From contig NZ_JAFMOY010000132.1 in the NCBI RefSeq assembly GCF_019049625.1, positions 434,001 to 498,000 on the forward strand: a stretch of DNA of 64,000 nt. The letters are read 5' to 3'. Under the pieces are notes generated by a model, which did no database searches, was not told the origin of the DNA, and was given only the letters and a program-made list of their open reading frames with translations. Below are positions 17,979 to 27,502 of this stretch, one piece after another. The DNA comes from Rahnella ecdela. Its GTDB lineage: Bacteria > Pseudomonadota > Gammaproteobacteria > Enterobacterales > Enterobacteriaceae. Made by a program: the position numbers and the translations under genes. How positions within the stretch are numbered: the stretch's first letter is position 1; every line of letters begins with the position of its first letter.

Positions 17979-19123
17979 AACTGAAAACCAAGACCCTGGA
18001 AATCTTTGCCGATATATTTGGCTACCCTGCGACCATAACCATCAAGGCACCGGGCCGCGTAAACCTGATTGGCGAACATACTGACTATAACGACGGCTTC
18101 GTGCTGCCGTGCGCCATCGACTATGAAACGGTGATCGCCTGCGCACAACGCAACGACCGTACGATCCGCGTGATCGCCGCCGATTACGATAACGACGAAG
18201 ACAGCTTCTCTCTCGACGAACCGATTCTGCACACCGACGCGCACCCGTGGGCCAACTACGTGCGTGGCGTGGTGAAACACCTGATGCTGCGTAACAAAGA
18301 TTTCTCCGGCGCAGACATGGTGATCAGCGGCAACGTGCCACAGGGCGCGGGCCTGAGTTCATCAGCATCGCTGGAAGTGGCGGTCGGTCAGGCGCTGAAA
18401 TCATTGTACGACTTGCCGCTGGACGGCGTGGCGCTGGCGCTGAACGGTCAGGAAGCAGAGAACCAGTTTGTCGGCTGTAACTGCGGCATTATGGATCAGC
18501 TGATTTCCGCACTCGGCAAAGAAAATCACTCGCTGCTGATCGACTGTCGTTCGCTGGAAACCCGCGCGGTGTCCATGCCGGAAAGCGCTGCGGTGGTTAT
18601 CATCAATTCCAACGTGAAACGCGGTCTGGTCGATAGCGAATACAACGCCCGTCGCGAACAATGCGAAGTGGCGGCTCGCTTCTTTGGTGTGAAAGCGCTG
18701 CGTGACGTTGACCCTGCCCTGTTCTTCTCCATTCAGGATGAATTGGATCCGGTGGTGGCCCGCCGTGCGCGTCATGTGATCACTGAAAACGACCGTACAC
18801 TGGCAGCGGCTGATGCACTGGCCAGCGGCGACCTGAAACGTATGGGCGAACTGATGGCGGAATCTCACGCCTCCATGCGCGATGATTTTGAAATCACTGT
18901 GCCGCAAATCGACAAGCTGGTGGAAATCGTCAAAGAAGTGATTGGCGATAAAGGCGGCGTGCGCATGACCGGTGGCGGTTTCGGCGGCTGTATCGTGGCG
19001 CTGGTTCCGCAAGATATGGTGGAAAAAGTCCGTCAGGCCGTTGAACAGCAATATCACGCCCACAGCGGCCTGAAAGAAACCTTCTACGTTTGCACCGCTT
19101 CCCAAGGAGCAAGCATATGTTAA
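17975..19123 (+). CDS. galK: Galactokinase
   Basis: 382-residue GHMP kinase that phosphorylates galactose with ATP. The galactokinase signature [15 protein letters not shown] is near residue 28, the ATP loop [15 protein letters not shown] near 123, and motif 3 [14 protein letters not shown] near 330. It lies between galT (4-bp overlap) and galM (7-bp overlap), so all four products should be made from one message. Confidence 0.97.
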   Translation: MKLKTKTLEIFADIFGYPATITIKAPGRVNLIGEHTDYNDGFVLPCAIDYETVIACAQRNDRTIRVIAADYDNDEDSFSLDEPILHTDAHPWANYVRGVVKHLMLRNKDFSGADMVISGNVPQGAGLSSSASLEVAVGQALKSLYDLPLDGVALALNGQEAENQFVGCNCGIMDQLISALGKENHSLLIDCRSLETRAVSMPESAAVVIINSNVKRGLVDSEYNARREQCEVAARFFGVKALRDVDPALFFSIQDELDPVVARRARHVITENDRTLAAADALASGDLKRMGELMAESHASMRDDFEITVPQIDKLVEIVKEVIGDKGGVRMTGGGFGGCIVALVPQDMVEKVRQAVEQQYHAHSGLKETFYVCTASQGASIC

Positions 19124-20163
19124 AACCTGAAAACACGCAGCTGGCGCCCGATGGCCAGCCGTTTGAACAGGTGACGCTACAGAATGCGGCGGGTGCCACC
19201 GCCACATTTATGGACTGGGGCGCGACCTGGTTATCCTTCACGCTGCCGCTGGCTGACGGGAACCAACGTGAGCTGCTGCTCGGCTGTCAGTCGCCGCTGG
19301 CGTACATGAATCAGAGCGCGTATCTGGGCGCGACCGTGGGGCGTTACGCCAACCGTATTGCCCGCTCGCAGTTTGAAATTGACGGCAAACCGCATCTGGT
19401 GGTCGCCAATCAGGGCGTTCATCAGCTGCACGGCGGGCCGGAAGGTTTCCATGCCCGCCGCTGGAAAATTCTTGAGCAGACCGCGCAGAAGCTGACTTTC
19501 GAGTTATTTTCAGCCGATGGCGATCAGGGTTATCCGGGTAATATGACCGCCAGAGTGCATTATCAGCTGACTGATGATAACCGTCTGGAAATTCGTTACG
19601 AAGCGACTGTCGATAAGCTGTGTCCGGTCAATCTGACCAATCACGCTTATTTCAATCTCGACGGCGAAGGCACCGATGCACGTCAGCACAAGCTGCAGCT
19701 GTTTGCTGACCGCTTCCTGCCGGTCGACAGCGACGGTATTCCGTGCGCCGATCCGACGCCGGTTGAACATACCGGAATGGATTTCAACGCCGCAAAAACG
19801 CTGGCTAAAGATTTCCTCACTGACCGTGACCAGCAACGGGTGAAAGGTTATGACCATGCGTATCTGCTTAACCGCTCGTGCAACGCCAGTACTAATCCGG
19901 CAGCGCATTTGTGGTCCGCAGACGGCAAAGTGAAAATGACCATGTTTACCTCGGCGCCTGCCGTTCAGCTCTACAGTGGTAATTTCCTCGGCGGTACACC
20001 GAACCGCAGCGGCGGCGAATATGCCAGCTACAGCGGTGTGGCGCTGGAAAGTGAATTCCTGCCAGACAGCCCGAATCACGCGACCTGGCCACAACCCAGC
20101 TGCTGGATTAAACCGGGACAGACCTATAAATCTGCCACCACTTATCAGTTCTTCGTGCTGTAA
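19117..20163 (+). CDS. galM: Galactose mutarotase (aldose 1-epimerase)
   Basis: 348 residues (E. coli 346). It converts beta- to alpha-galactose ahead of GalK. Visible: [17 protein letters not shown] near residue 70, the catalytic His in [14 protein letters not shown] near 175, and the closing catalytic Glu in [15 protein letters not shown] near 310. The ATG at 19117 sits inside the galK stop region, preceded by AAGGAG; a longer frame from 19090 would overlap galK by 34 bp and lacks a site. Last gene of the gal operon. Confidence 0.95.
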   Translation: MLKPENTQLAPDGQPFEQVTLQNAAGATATFMDWGATWLSFTLPLADGNQRELLLGCQSPLAYMNQSAYLGATVGRYANRIARSQFEIDGKPHLVVANQGVHQLHGGPEGFHARRWKILEQTAQKLTFELFSADGDQGYPGNMTARVHYQLTDDNRLEIRYEATVDKLCPVNLTNHAYFNLDGEGTDARQHKLQLFADRFLPVDSDGIPCADPTPVEHTGMDFNAAKTLAKDFLTDRDQQRVKGYDHAYLLNRSCNASTNPAAHLWSADGKVKMTMFTSAPAVQLYSGNFLGGTPNRSGGEYASYSGVALESEFLPDSPNHATWPQPSCWIKPGQTYKSATTYQFFVL

Positions 20164-20172
20164 CGCCTGACC

Positions 20173-20196
20173 GACAGGGTCGCCCGGCCCTGTCTT
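20173..20196 (+). terminator. Possible terminator after galETKM
   Basis: GACAGGG / CCCTGTC arms with an 8-nt loop begin 9 bp after the galM stop. The T tail is poor, so termination may be partial. Confidence 0.4.
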
Positions 20197-20327
20197 CATC
20201 TATTCCGACTTCTGCGAATTTGTGACTCACGACGCATCTGTATGAGCACATTTTCAGCTAAAGGCATTTCCCGCATCTACGCTTAGAGAGTGTCCTGCAT
20301 AAAAGGACGTTTAATAAGGAGTTCGAT

Positions 20328-20663
20328 ATGCGTTTACCTGTTGTGTTATCCCTGCTGGCAACGCTGTGTGCGGCTGGCTCCGCTCTGGCGGCTGATCCTG
20401 TGAAAGTGCCTTCCCCTGCTCAGACTGAGCAGCGCCAAAAGATGACCGACTGTAATCAGCAGGCCACCACCCAGTCACTTAAAGGTGACGACCGTAAGAA
20501 ATTCATGAGTCAGTGTCTCAAGGCGGAAACCAAACCGGCGACGGCAGGCATGACGCCTCAGCAGGAGAAAATGAAAACCTGTAACGCAGACGCGGCGAAA
20601 AAAGAGCTCAAAGGCGATGCGCGTAAAACTTACATGAGTACCTGCCTGAAAAAAGCCAGCTAA
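20328..20663 (+). CDS. psiF: PsiF-repeat periplasmic protein
   Basis: 111 residues: a Sec signal peptide ending GSALA-ADP near residue 22, then two copies of the PsiF repeat. Each copy has the pattern K-M-x-x-C-N-x-x-A, L-K-G-D-x-R-K-x-(F/Y)-M-S-x-C-L-K (about residues 38-66 and 81-109) and so carries a cysteine pair. E. coli psiF is induced by phosphate starvation; no clear Pho box is seen here. Function unknown. An AAGGAG-type site precedes the ATG, and a terminator follows. Confidence 0.9.
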   Translation: MRLPVVLSLLATLCAAGSALAADPVKVPSPAQTEQRQKMTDCNQQATTQSLKGDDRKKFMSQCLKAETKPATAGMTPQQEKMKTCNADAAKKELKGDARKTYMSTCLKKAS

Positions 20664-20679
20664 CTGCTGTCCTTTTGCA

Positions 20680-20720
20680 CAAAACGCGCTGTCCGGGAAA
20701 CCGTTCGCGCGTTTTGTTTT
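20680..20720 (+). terminator. Terminator after psiF
   Basis: CAAAACGCGC / GCGCGTTTTG arms with a 17-nt loop, ending in TTTT. Confidence 0.7.
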
Positions 20721-20819
20721 ACATCGCCGCAGCAAATTCGTTATGTTTAATACAAACGGCGTCCCGCAAAGGCTGACTGAGGAAGTTTCAGATTGCTGTC
20801 CGGGAGGCCAAGCCCCTAT

Positions 20820-20838
20820 AATGATAACCGTTATCATT
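20820..20838. promoter_or_regulatory. Fur box upstream of gpmA
   Basis: 19-bp perfect palindrome AATGATAAC-C-GTTATCATT, an excellent match to the Fur consensus, 30 bp before the gpmA ATG. E. coli gpmA is known as a Fur-regulated glycolytic gene. Confidence 0.85.
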
Positions 20839-20867
20839 GAAAATTCAGTTAACTGAGGAGTTTAGCT

Positions 20868-21620
20868 ATGGCTGTAACCAAGCTGGTGCTGGTAAGACAC
20901 GGTGAAAGTGAGTGGAACAAAGAAAACCGTTTTACCGGTTGGCATGATGTTGAACTGTCCGACAAGGGTCGCACTGAAGCAAAAGCTGCGGGTCAGCTGC
21001 TTAAAGACGAAGGCTTCCAATTCGACTTCGCTTATACCTCCGTGCTGAAACGTGCCATCCACACTCTGTGGAGCGTTTTGGACGAACTGAACCAGCCGTG
21101 GCTGCCGGTTGAGAAATCCTGGAAACTGAACGAACGTCATTACGGCGCGTTGCAGGGTCTGGATAAAGCAGAAACCGCTCAGAAATACGGTGACGAGCAA
21201 GTTAAACAATGGCGTCGTGGCTTCGCAGTAACCCCGCCAGAACTGGATCGCGCTGATGAGCGTTTCCCAGGCCATGACCCACGCTACGCAAAACTGACTG
21301 CGGCAGAACTGCCAACGACTGAAAGCCTGGCGCTGACCATCGAACGTGTAATCCCTTACTGGACTGACGTTATCAAACCACGCATCGCCAGCGGCGAGCG
21401 CGTGATCATCGCTGCACACGGTAACTCCCTGCGTGCGCTGGTCAAATATCTCGACGACCTGAGCGAAGAAGAAATTCTGGAACTGAACATCCCTACCGGT
21501 GTTCCATTAGTTTACGAATTCGACGAAAACTACAAACCAATCAAACGTTACTATCTGGGTAATGCTGACGAAATCGCAGCGAAAGCAGCGGCCGTGGCAA
21601 ACCAGGGTAAAGCGAAGTAA
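20868..21620 (+). CDS. gpmA: 2,3-bisphosphoglycerate-dependent phosphoglycerate mutase
   Basis: 250 residues, like E. coli GpmA. It interconverts 3- and 2-phosphoglycerate in glycolysis. The catalytic RHGES loop gives Arg10 and phospho-accepting His11; Glu89 (LNERHYG) and a second catalytic histidine near 184 (AAHGNS) are present. TGAGGAG precedes the ATG. Single-gene unit with a Fur box upstream and a strong terminator downstream. Codon use looks highly biased, as expected for an abundant enzyme. Confidence 0.97.
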   Translation: MAVTKLVLVRHGESEWNKENRFTGWHDVELSDKGRTEAKAAGQLLKDEGFQFDFAYTSVLKRAIHTLWSVLDELNQPWLPVEKSWKLNERHYGALQGLDKAETAQKYGDEQVKQWRRGFAVTPPELDRADERFPGHDPRYAKLTAAELPTTESLALTIERVIPYWTDVIKPRIASGERVIIAAHGNSLRALVKYLDDLSEEEILELNIPTGVPLVYEFDENYKPIKRYYLGNADEIAAKAAAVANQGKAK

Positions 21621-21654
21621 TCTCGCGTTTTCTGTGTTATCACAGAAAATATGC

Positions 21655-21682
21655 AAAAGGGACCGAAAGGTCCCTTTTTTCT
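21655..21682. terminator. Bidirectional terminator after gpmA
   Basis: AAAAGGGACC / GGTCCCTTTT with a GAAA loop and T runs on both strands. It can also end the small minus-strand gene that stops at 21706. Confidence 0.88.
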
Positions 21683-21705
21683 TGCTCACTGTGTATTCCG
21701 AAGTA

Positions 21706-21855
21706 CTACAGAAAACGTGCTATTAATTGCACAAAAAAAGCCATAATCAGGCAAAACCACAAAATTTTGATAAACCAGCGTGCGTATCGCCAGAGATAAC
21801 GTTCCCTTTCATTGGCTTTATGAATGGCTTTATCCAATTCATCCTCTGTCATCAT
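21706..21855 (-). CDS. Small hypothetical membrane protein, 49 residues
   Basis: Too short for ordinary gene finders. The product starts MMTEDELDKAIHKANERER, a charged amphipathic stretch, then YLWRYARWF and a hydrophobic helix from about residue 27 to 46 (ILWFCLIMAFFVQLIA) ending RFL. This is the layout of a single-pass small membrane protein. GGGAAGG lies just before the double ATG. The frame ends 24 bp from the back of the bidirectional terminator, which fits a real gene convergent with gpmA. I do not recognise a family. Confidence 0.55.
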   Translation of the reverse strand: MMTEDELDKAIHKANERERYLWRYARWFIKILWFCLIMAFFVQLIARFL

Positions 21856-21961
21856 CCTGCCTTCCCTGCATCAGTCTTTTGTATCTTCTACTATCCTGAT
21901 ATTCATCCGTTTAATATGTGAGAAAACCCACACTCCCGGATAAGTAATAAGGAGATAAAAA

Positions 21962-22435
21962 ATGCCCGTCAGACTCGCCACCCCCGATGAAGCAGAAATA
22001 CTTTGGGAAATAAGAAATCAGGCTATCCGCCACGGATGTAAAAACACTTATAGCGACGGGATTGTGATGGCGTGGACGCCGGATCAGATGCCCGCCGGGT
22101 ACCGCAAAGCCATTGCTGAGAATCCTTTCTTTGTGGCTGAGGCGCACGGGCCCGGCACGCCAGCGGCAACGGGCTATCTCGACCTGAAAAATGGCAGCGT
22201 TGAGGCGATTTTCACCTTGCCGGAATTCGAAGGGAAAGGACTTGCCACGCAAATCCTCAATACCATAAAAACCGAAGCCAGATCGCGGGGATTTAAAGAG
22301 CTAACGCTGTCATCCACGCCCAATGCATTTGAGTTTTATAAGAGAAACGGATTTAGTCTGGTGAAAGAAAGCCTGTACCGTTCTGAAATGGCGAACGCAG
22401 ATTTGCGTTGCATGGAGATGTGCTGCGCACTTTAA
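21962..22435 (+). CDS. GNAT-family N-acetyltransferase
   Basis: 157 residues with the GNAT fold: VRLATPDEAEILWEIRNQAIRHG at the N-terminus, the acetyl-CoA loop in PEFEGKGLATQILNTIKTEA near residue 85 (a variant of R/Q-x-x-G-x-G/A), and NAFEFYKRNGFSLVKES near 118. The substrate cannot be inferred; several relatives act on small amines or protein N-termini. AAGGAG is 6 bp upstream of the ATG. It is divergent from the small membrane-protein gene and convergent with aroG. Confidence 0.85.
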   Translation: MPVRLATPDEAEILWEIRNQAIRHGCKNTYSDGIVMAWTPDQMPAGYRKAIAENPFFVAEAHGPGTPAATGYLDLKNGSVEAIFTLPEFEGKGLATQILNTIKTEARSRGFKELTLSSTPNAFEFYKRNGFSLVKESLYRSEMANADLRCMEMCCAL

Positions 22436-22445
22436 CCGTATTCAG

Positions 22446-22475
22446 ATAATAAAAAGCCCCGCAGAAGCGGGGCTC
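22446..22475 (-). terminator. Terminator after aroG
   Basis: Minus strand AGCCCCGC / GCGGGGCT with a four-base loop followed by five T, 26 bp beyond the aroG stop. Confidence 0.85.
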
Positions 22476-22500
22476 AGAAAGGGGTTATGACGTAAAAGAA

Positions 22501-23553
22501 TTAACCGCGACGTGCTTTAACTGCGTTCGCGAGATTACGCAGCAGCACTTCGGTATCTTCCCAGCCGATGCACGCATCGGTTACGCTCTGGCCGTAAACC
22601 AGTGGCTCGCCGCTGTCGAGGTTCTGATTACCTTCAACCAGATGGCTCTCAACCATCACGCCCATTACCGCCTGTTCTCCGCCAGCCACTTGTGCGCAAA
22701 CGTCTTTACAGACTTCCATCTGCTTTTTGAATTGTTTGCTGCTGTTAGCGTGGCTGAAGTCGATCATGATACGGGCAGGCAGACCGCCTTTTTTCAGACC
22801 TTCTTTCACTTCCTGCACATCCTGAGCGCTGTAGTTTGGCTTTTTACCGCCGCGCAGAATGATATGACAGTCGTTATTCCCGCTGGTATTCACGATAGCG
22901 GAATGACCCCATTTGGTCACAGACAGGAAGCAATGCGGCGCGCCTGCGGCGTTAATGGCGTCTATTGCCACTTTGATGGTGCCATCAGTGCCATTTTTGA
23001 AACCTACCGGGCAGGATAAACCGGAGGAAAGCTCACGGTGTACCTGAGATTCGGTTGTACGCGCACCAATGGCGCCCCAGCTCATTAAATCCGCCAGATA
23101 TTGTGGCGTGATCATGTCCAGGAATTCGCCGGCAGCAGGCAAACCGGTGTCATTAATATCCAGTAACAGTTTGCGGGCAATGCGCAAACCGTCGTTAATC
23201 TGGTAGCTGTTGTTCATGTGCGGGTCATTGATCAACCCCTTCCAGCCCACAGTAGTACGCGGTTTTTCGAAATAAACACGCATTACCACTTCCAGCTCGC
23301 CCTGCAATTCTTCACGCATTTTCAGCAGGCGTGCGGCATATTCTTTGGCAGCTTTAGGATCATTGATAGAGCAAGGACCGATAACGACAAGCAGACGATC
23401 ATCGTTTCCTTTCAGGATCTTATGAATGGCATTCCGGGCGTGAGAGACGGTTTTTGCCGCTTTGTCGGTGGCGGGAAACTTTTCCAGAAGAGCAACAGGG
23501 GGTAAAAGTTCCTTAATTTCTTTGATGCGTAAATCGTCATTTTGATAATTCAT
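22501..23553 (-). CDS. aroG: DAHP synthase, phenylalanine-sensitive type
   Basis: 350 residues, as in E. coli AroG. It condenses phosphoenolpyruvate and erythrose 4-phosphate, the first step of the shikimate pathway. Landmarks: LLVVIGPCSIND near residue 54 with the metal-binding Cys, RVYFEKPRTTVGWKGLINDP, IGARTTESQVHRELSSGLSCPVGFKNGTDG, and MIDFSHANSSKQ. The starting MNYQNDDLRIKEIKELLPP is the AroG rather than AroF/AroH type. A TyrR box overlaps the promoter, consistent with TyrR repression. Confidence 0.96.
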   Translation of the reverse strand: MNYQNDDLRIKEIKELLPPVALLEKFPATDKAAKTVSHARNAIHKILKGNDDRLLVVIGPCSINDPKAAKEYAARLLKMREELQGELEVVMRVYFEKPRTTVGWKGLINDPHMNNSYQINDGLRIARKLLLDINDTGLPAAGEFLDMITPQYLADLMSWGAIGARTTESQVHRELSSGLSCPVGFKNGTDGTIKVAIDAINAAGAPHCFLSVTKWGHSAIVNTSGNNDCHIILRGGKKPNYSAQDVQEVKEGLKKGGLPARIMIDFSHANSSKQFKKQMEVCKDVCAQVAGGEQAVMGVMVESHLVEGNQNLDSGEPLVYGQSVTDACIGWEDTEVLLRNLANAVKARRG

Positions 23554-23606
23554 AGCTATTCCATTGGGGTGTTCATAAGAGACAAAGCGTAACGCTGACC
23601 GCCTTC

Positions 23607-23635
23607 AATCTAGCCGGATTGGGCATCAGTGTAAA
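23607..23635 (-). promoter_or_regulatory. Sigma-70 promoter of aroG
   Basis: Minus strand -35 TTTACA, 17-bp spacer, -10 TAGATT, about 50-80 bp before the ATG. The -35 element is half of the TyrR box. Confidence 0.7.
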
Positions 23636-23647
23636 TCTACTTTTACA
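23630..23647. promoter_or_regulatory. TyrR box upstream of aroG
   Basis: TGTAAA-N6-TTTACA, a perfect match to the strong TyrR box consensus. It overlaps the aroG -35 hexamer, so binding should block RNA polymerase. Confidence 0.85.
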
Positions 23648-23754
23648 CTTACGAATAGTCTCATTTTCATTTAAGACATGATTTATTTGGCTAGGCTTTT
23701 ATCAGACACATGAAACACGACCACGGACCTTTCTGAAACAATGGAGATGACATT

Positions 23755-24084
23755 ATGAAAAAGCTCGCAATCATGTTACTGACTGCCACCATGGCTCTGA
23801 CAACAGGCGCAGCCTTCGCTGCCGGTGAAACCTCCGCTGGTGATAACAACGGCCAGGCTAACCAGTCCGGCTCGCCGGGCTCAATTCAGAAAATGGCACC
23901 AAAGAGTGTTGATAATGACCAGATTAACAACACGAACAAGCCGGCGGATGAAGTGAACACCAAAACGGATACCACCGAGCATCACATGAGCAAAAACAAA
24001 GAGCATAAGAAAGCGATGTGTAAGGACGGACGTTGTCCTGACCAGGCTCCTGGCACCACGCAATCAAAAGAAACCGGTAAATAA
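23755..24084 (+). CDS. ybgS: YbgS-like small exported protein
   Basis: 109 residues. A signal peptide ends GAAFA-AGE at about residue 22; the mature part is hydrophilic and rich in Asn, Gln, Asp and Thr. The only two cysteines form the family motif MCKDGRCPD near residue 87, preceded by KNKEHKK. Similar in length and motif to E. coli YbgS, a homeobox-like-annotated but uncharacterised protein. Predicted periplasmic. Same position between aroG and zitB as in E. coli. Function unknown. Confidence 0.85.
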   Translation: MKKLAIMLLTATMALTTGAAFAAGETSAGDNNGQANQSGSPGSIQKMAPKSVDNDQINNTNKPADEVNTKTDTTEHHMSKNKEHKKAMCKDGRCPDQAPGTTQSKETGK

Positions 24085-24108
24085 CTACGCCGGTAGCTTC
24101 TCGCTCAG

Positions 24109-24132
24109 GAGGAACTTCGGTTCCTCTTTTTT
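24109..24132 (+). terminator. Terminator after ybgS
   Basis: GAGGAAC / GTTCCTC with a TTCG tetraloop, followed by six T. Confidence 0.88.
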
Positions 24133-24211
24133 GATCTCCCGCCCTTCTTGCAACGCAATGTGATTACGTTATTGTGATCCTCTCTGTTCATCCTTTTTTG
24201 TGAATATAACT

Positions 24212-25165
24212 ATGTCCTCTTCCCTGTTACCGCAGGATAAAAATAGCCGCCGTCTGTTGCTGGCTTTCCTTGTCACCGTTGTCTTTATGGTTGCTGAAGT
24301 CATTGGCGGCCTGATTTCCGGCTCTCTGGCATTGCTGGCGGATGCCGGTCACATGCTGACGGATGCTGCTGCTTTGCTGGTGGCGTTGCTGGCGGTGCGT
24401 TTTGCTAAACGTAAACCGAATTCGCGTCATACCTTTGGTTATCTGCGCCTGACAACAATGGCGGCTTTCGTTAATGCTGCTGCGCTGCTAGTGATAGTGG
24501 TACTGATTGTGTGGGAAGCCATTGCCCGTTTCTTCAATCCACAACCGGTCATGGGGACCACGATGCTGGTCATCGCAATCGCCGGGCTGTTTGCCAATAT
24601 TCTGGCGTTCTGGTTGCTGCATCAGGGTCAGGAAAAGGCCAACATCAACGTGCGTGCGGCGGCTCTGCATGTTCTGGGAGATTTGCTGGGTTCGATCGGG
24701 GCTGTGGCTGCGGCGCTGATCATCATGTATACCGGCTGGACGCCCGTCGACCCGATTCTGTCGGTGCTGGTGTCGTGTCTGGTGCTCAATAACGCCTGGC
24801 GGCTGCTGCGTGAAAGTTTTCATGAGCTGCTGGAAGGCACGCCGGAAGAAATTGATATCGATAAGTTGCGCCGCGATTTGTCGATGAGTATTCCGGAAGT
24901 GCGCAATGTTCACCACGTTCATGTCTGGCAGATTGGCGAACAAAGGCTGATGACGTTGCATGTGCAGGTCGTACCTCCGCACGATCATGATGCGCTGTTA
25001 GACCGTATTCAGCATCATTTACTGGAGAAATGCCGTATCGGGCATGCGACGATTCAGATGGAATACGGTCGCTGTGAAACGCCAGATTGCGGGATAAATG
25101 AAATCCCGGCGCCAAGTGCCGGGCACGACCATCACGGTCACAACCTCGCGCACCATCATCACTGA
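24212..25165 (+). CDS. zitB: Zinc exporter ZitB (cation diffusion facilitator)
   Basis: About 317 residues with six transmembrane helices and a cytoplasmic domain. The CDF metal site is seen as the HxxxD pair [13 protein letters not shown] in helix 2 and [11 protein letters not shown] in helix 5. The cytoplasmic domain has [15 protein letters not shown] and the tail is His-rich ([12 protein letters not shown]). Exports zinc by proton antiport. The ATG at 24212 is preferred to a GTG at 24200; neither has a clear ribosome binding site. Single gene ending at a bidirectional terminator. Confidence 0.93.
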   Translation: MSSSLLPQDKNSRRLLLAFLVTVVFMVAEVIGGLISGSLALLADAGHMLTDAAALLVALLAVRFAKRKPNSRHTFGYLRLTTMAAFVNAAALLVIVVLIVWEAIARFFNPQPVMGTTMLVIAIAGLFANILAFWLLHQGQEKANINVRAAALHVLGDLLGSIGAVAAALIIMYTGWTPVDPILSVLVSCLVLNNAWRLLRESFHELLEGTPEEIDIDKLRRDLSMSIPEVRNVHHVHVWQIGEQRLMTLHVQVVPPHDHDALLDRIQHHLLEKCRIGHATIQMEYGRCETPDCGINEIPAPSAGHDHHGHNLAHHHH

Positions 25166-25187
25166 TCGTTTCTAAAAGGCAGAAAGC

Positions 25188-25216
25188 AAAACGCCTCCGT
25201 GATGGAGGCGTTTTTT
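25188..25216. terminator. Bidirectional terminator between zitB and pnuC
   Basis: AAAACGCCTCC / GGAGGCGTTTTTT with a five-base loop; usable by both converging genes. Confidence 0.85.
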
Positions 25217-25244
25217 GTTGAAGTGAGATTTTATGAACGCAATG

Positions 25245-25967
25245 TCAGGCCGTTTGCAGTGGCTGCGAGCCGTTTTGCTTCGCGCTTTTGATCCACAGCC
25301 ACGAACCGTTCAGCGCAATCAGCGTCAGCAGTACATACTCGAGCGCCATCGCATAAACGCCCTGATAGGCAAAAATTGCCACGCTTATCACGTCGATCAC
25401 CACCCACAGCAGCCAGTTTTCGACATATTTTCGCGTCATCAGCAGCATCGCCACAATCGACAACACCATCATCGATGAATCCCAGAACGGGAAAGCATCC
25501 GGCTGCAATTCAGGCATTTGCACATTCAGCCCCAGCGCCTGCATCAGATTGACGGCTACCAGCGTGAGCGCAGCAAATACGCGGTCAATATTAAATGTCA
25601 TCAGCAGAATACCTGCAACGCATGCCACGCCCCATATCAGCGCTTTTCCACGCGGCAACCATCGGATCTGCAATTCCGCTGTCTGATCCGCTGTCTGGCG
25701 GCTCCACGCATACCAGCCATAGATATTGGCGGCAAAGAAGAAGATCTGCAGCAGCAGGCTGGCGTAAAGCTGGATCTGAAAGAAGATGATCGCAAACAAA
25801 GTGACGTTGATCAGACCGAACGCATAGTTGATCAGCTTTTCTTTGCTGGCGTACCAGATACATAGCAAACCAAAAATAGTGCCAACCGCTTCAATCCACG
25901 ACAGGTCATATCCGCCTTTCCCCAGAGGAATATGAACCAGAATATTGCTGGTACTGAAAAAATCCAT
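25245..25967 (-). CDS. pnuC: Nicotinamide riboside transporter PnuC
   Basis: 240 residues with about seven transmembrane helices. It imports nicotinamide riboside by facilitated diffusion. Diagnostic stretches: GGYDLSWIEAVGTIFGLL, the WxxWxR-type NIYGWYAWSRQ near residue 85, QPDAFPFWDSSMMV near 165, and VENWLLWVVIDV. The ATG at 25967 matches the E. coli start (MDFFS) and has AAGGAAGG upstream; two start codons precede it. Transcribed after nadA with a 40-bp gap, so NadR control of both is expected. Confidence 0.95.
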   Translation of the reverse strand: MDFFSTSNILVHIPLGKGGYDLSWIEAVGTIFGLLCIWYASKEKLINYAFGLINVTLFAIIFFQIQLYASLLLQIFFFAANIYGWYAWSRQTADQTAELQIRWLPRGKALIWGVACVAGILLMTFNIDRVFAALTLVAVNLMQALGLNVQMPELQPDAFPFWDSSMMVLSIVAMLLMTRKYVENWLLWVVIDVISVAIFAYQGVYAMALEYVLLTLIALNGSWLWIKSAKQNGSQPLQTA

Positions 25968-26007
25968 CATCACATCCTTCCTTTTCGTCAGTCACATCGC
26001 GTTTTGC

Positions 26008-27072
26008 TTACAGGGCTTTAGCCTGCGTGCGTAATTTGAGTTGCGCGGCAAAATCCAGCATACGGTTCAGCGGAATGAGTGACTTCACTCGCAGCGCTTC
26101 ATCCACTTCTATCGCGTGCTCTGCGCCACCGTGCTCCAGACCTTCAGCAATGGCTTTCAGGCCGTTCATTGCCATCCACGGACAATGCGCGCAAGTGCGG
26201 CAACTTGCGCCCTCACCTGCTGTTGGCGCTTCGAATAATTCTTTATCCGGGCACGCCTGCTGCATTTTGTAGAAAATCCCGCGATCGGTAGCCACGATCA
26301 GCTGTTTCTGAGGCAGCGTTTTCGCCGCCTGGATCAGCTGACTGGTAGAACCCACGGCGTCAGCCATATCCACAATCGCCTGAGGAGACTCAGGATGCAC
26401 CAGAACAGCGGCGTTTGGATACAAACCTTTCATTCGGGTCAGGGCCTGGGTTTTAAACTCGTCATGGACGATGCAGGCGCCCTGCCAGCACAGGACATCG
26501 GCCCCTGTCTGCTTACGGACGTAATTGCCGAGGTGACGATCCGGTGCCCAGATGATTTTTTCACCCAGACTATCAAGATGTTCAATCAGTTCAACCGCAA
26601 TACTGGAAGTGACCACCCAGTCGGCCCGGGCTTTTACCGCCGCCGAGGTATTAGCGTAGACCACTACGGTGCGATCGGGGTGCTGGTCGCAGAAATCTGA
26701 GAAAGCCTGTTCGGGGCAGCCCAGATCCAGCGAGCATTCCGCGTTCAGCGTCGGCATTAGCACTGTTTTTTCCGGGCTGAGGATTTTGGCCGTTTCCCCC
26801 ATGAAGCGCACACCCGCCACCAGCAGCGTGGACGCCGGATGCTGACTGCCAAAACGCGCCATTTCCAACGAGTCCGCGACAACGCCACCGGTTTCTTCTG
26901 CCAGCGCCTGAATTTCAGGGTCTGTGTAGTAATGCGCCACCATCACGGCATCACGTTCCTTCAGCAGTTTTTTGATCTTCTCTTTATAGAAGTTCTTTTC
27001 ATCTGCACTCAGAACAGCGGGTTTAGGAGGGAAAGGATAAACTGCCGCATTCAGATCCAATGTTTCGCTCAT
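26008..27072 (-). CDS. nadA: Quinolinate synthase A
   Basis: 354 residues. It makes quinolinate from iminoaspartate and dihydroxyacetone phosphate in NAD biosynthesis and carries a [4Fe-4S] cluster. The three cluster cysteines sit in [23 protein letters not shown] and [20 protein letters not shown] near residue 12 matches E. coli. The ATG at 27072 gives the E. coli-like N-terminus; an ATG three codons upstream is possible and neither has a strong ribosome binding site. First gene of nadA-pnuC. Confidence 0.95.
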   Translation of the reverse strand: MSETLDLNAAVYPFPPKPAVLSADEKNFYKEKIKKLLKERDAVMVAHYYTDPEIQALAEETGGVVADSLEMARFGSQHPASTLLVAGVRFMGETAKILSPEKTVLMPTLNAECSLDLGCPEQAFSDFCDQHPDRTVVVYANTSAAVKARADWVVTSSIAVELIEHLDSLGEKIIWAPDRHLGNYVRKQTGADVLCWQGACIVHDEFKTQALTRMKGLYPNAAVLVHPESPQAIVDMADAVGSTSQLIQAAKTLPQKQLIVATDRGIFYKMQQACPDKELFEAPTAGEGASCRTCAHCPWMAMNGLKAIAEGLEHGGAEHAIEVDEALRVKSLIPLNRMLDFAAQLKLRTQAKAL

Positions 27073-27147
27073 ACTCGTCATCTCATTCAGTCAGGCAGCA
27101 CGCCCGGAAAGCCAGAAGCCGCAACAGATCCCATCCTGAAATCCGTT

Positions 27148-27165
27148 GGTTTTGTATGCTAAACA
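27148..27165. promoter_or_regulatory. Candidate NadR box upstream of nadA
   Basis: On the minus strand TGTTTA-N6-AAAACC against the consensus TGTTTA-N6-TAAACA: one half perfect, the other 4 of 6. It lies 76 bp before the nadA ATG, a normal operator distance. Confidence 0.5.
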
Positions 27166-27308
27166 AAATACCGCAAAATGCAGGGAAAGTCGTCCAGATA
27201 TTAGCCATAAGGCTTAAAATGTTTACTGCACTTAAAAGAGCGGGGAAGTGAGCAAATTGCAGGAGAAATAGATATCGCGATGGGAGGAAGTTTAGGGCGT
27301 CAGATGCG
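27166..27308. other. Spacer between nadA control region and the tRNA-Lys terminator
   Basis: No gene seen on either strand. The stretch is AT-rich at 27190-27240 (ATTAGCCATAAGGCTTAAAATG) and may include the far end of the nadA promoter. Confidence 0.4.
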
Positions 27309-27334
27309 AAAAAAGCGCCAAAAGGCGCTTTTCT
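27309..27334 (-). terminator. Terminator of the tRNA-Lys operon
   Basis: Minus strand AAAAGCGCC / GGCGCTTTT with a four-base loop and a run of six T, 35 bp beyond the last repeat copy. Confidence 0.82.
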
Positions 27335-27368
27335 CTGAATTCTGCAATTTAGATGGCTTCACAAAAAG

Positions 27369-27502
27369 TGGTGGGCCGTGCTGGATTGACTCGGTTTCAC
27401 CTCGCCCTGCGGGCAACGCTTGCGCGTTGTCGTCTCGCTTCGCTCGGCTCGAACCATTGGTTCTCATCCCGCACTGATTCACTACATTTTCCACTTTAAA
27501 AG
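27369..27502 (-). repeat. 134-bp tRNA-Lys-associated repeat, copy 1
   Basis: Follows the 3' end of the tRNA-Lys gene at 27503-27578 without a gap. On the minus strand it starts CTTTTAAAGTGGAA, contains a stem CAACGC / GCGTTG and a GGTTCGA like a T-loop, and ends with an exact 19-nt copy of the tRNA 3' end including CCA (27369-27387). Differs from copy 2 at only a few positions. Confidence 0.85.
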
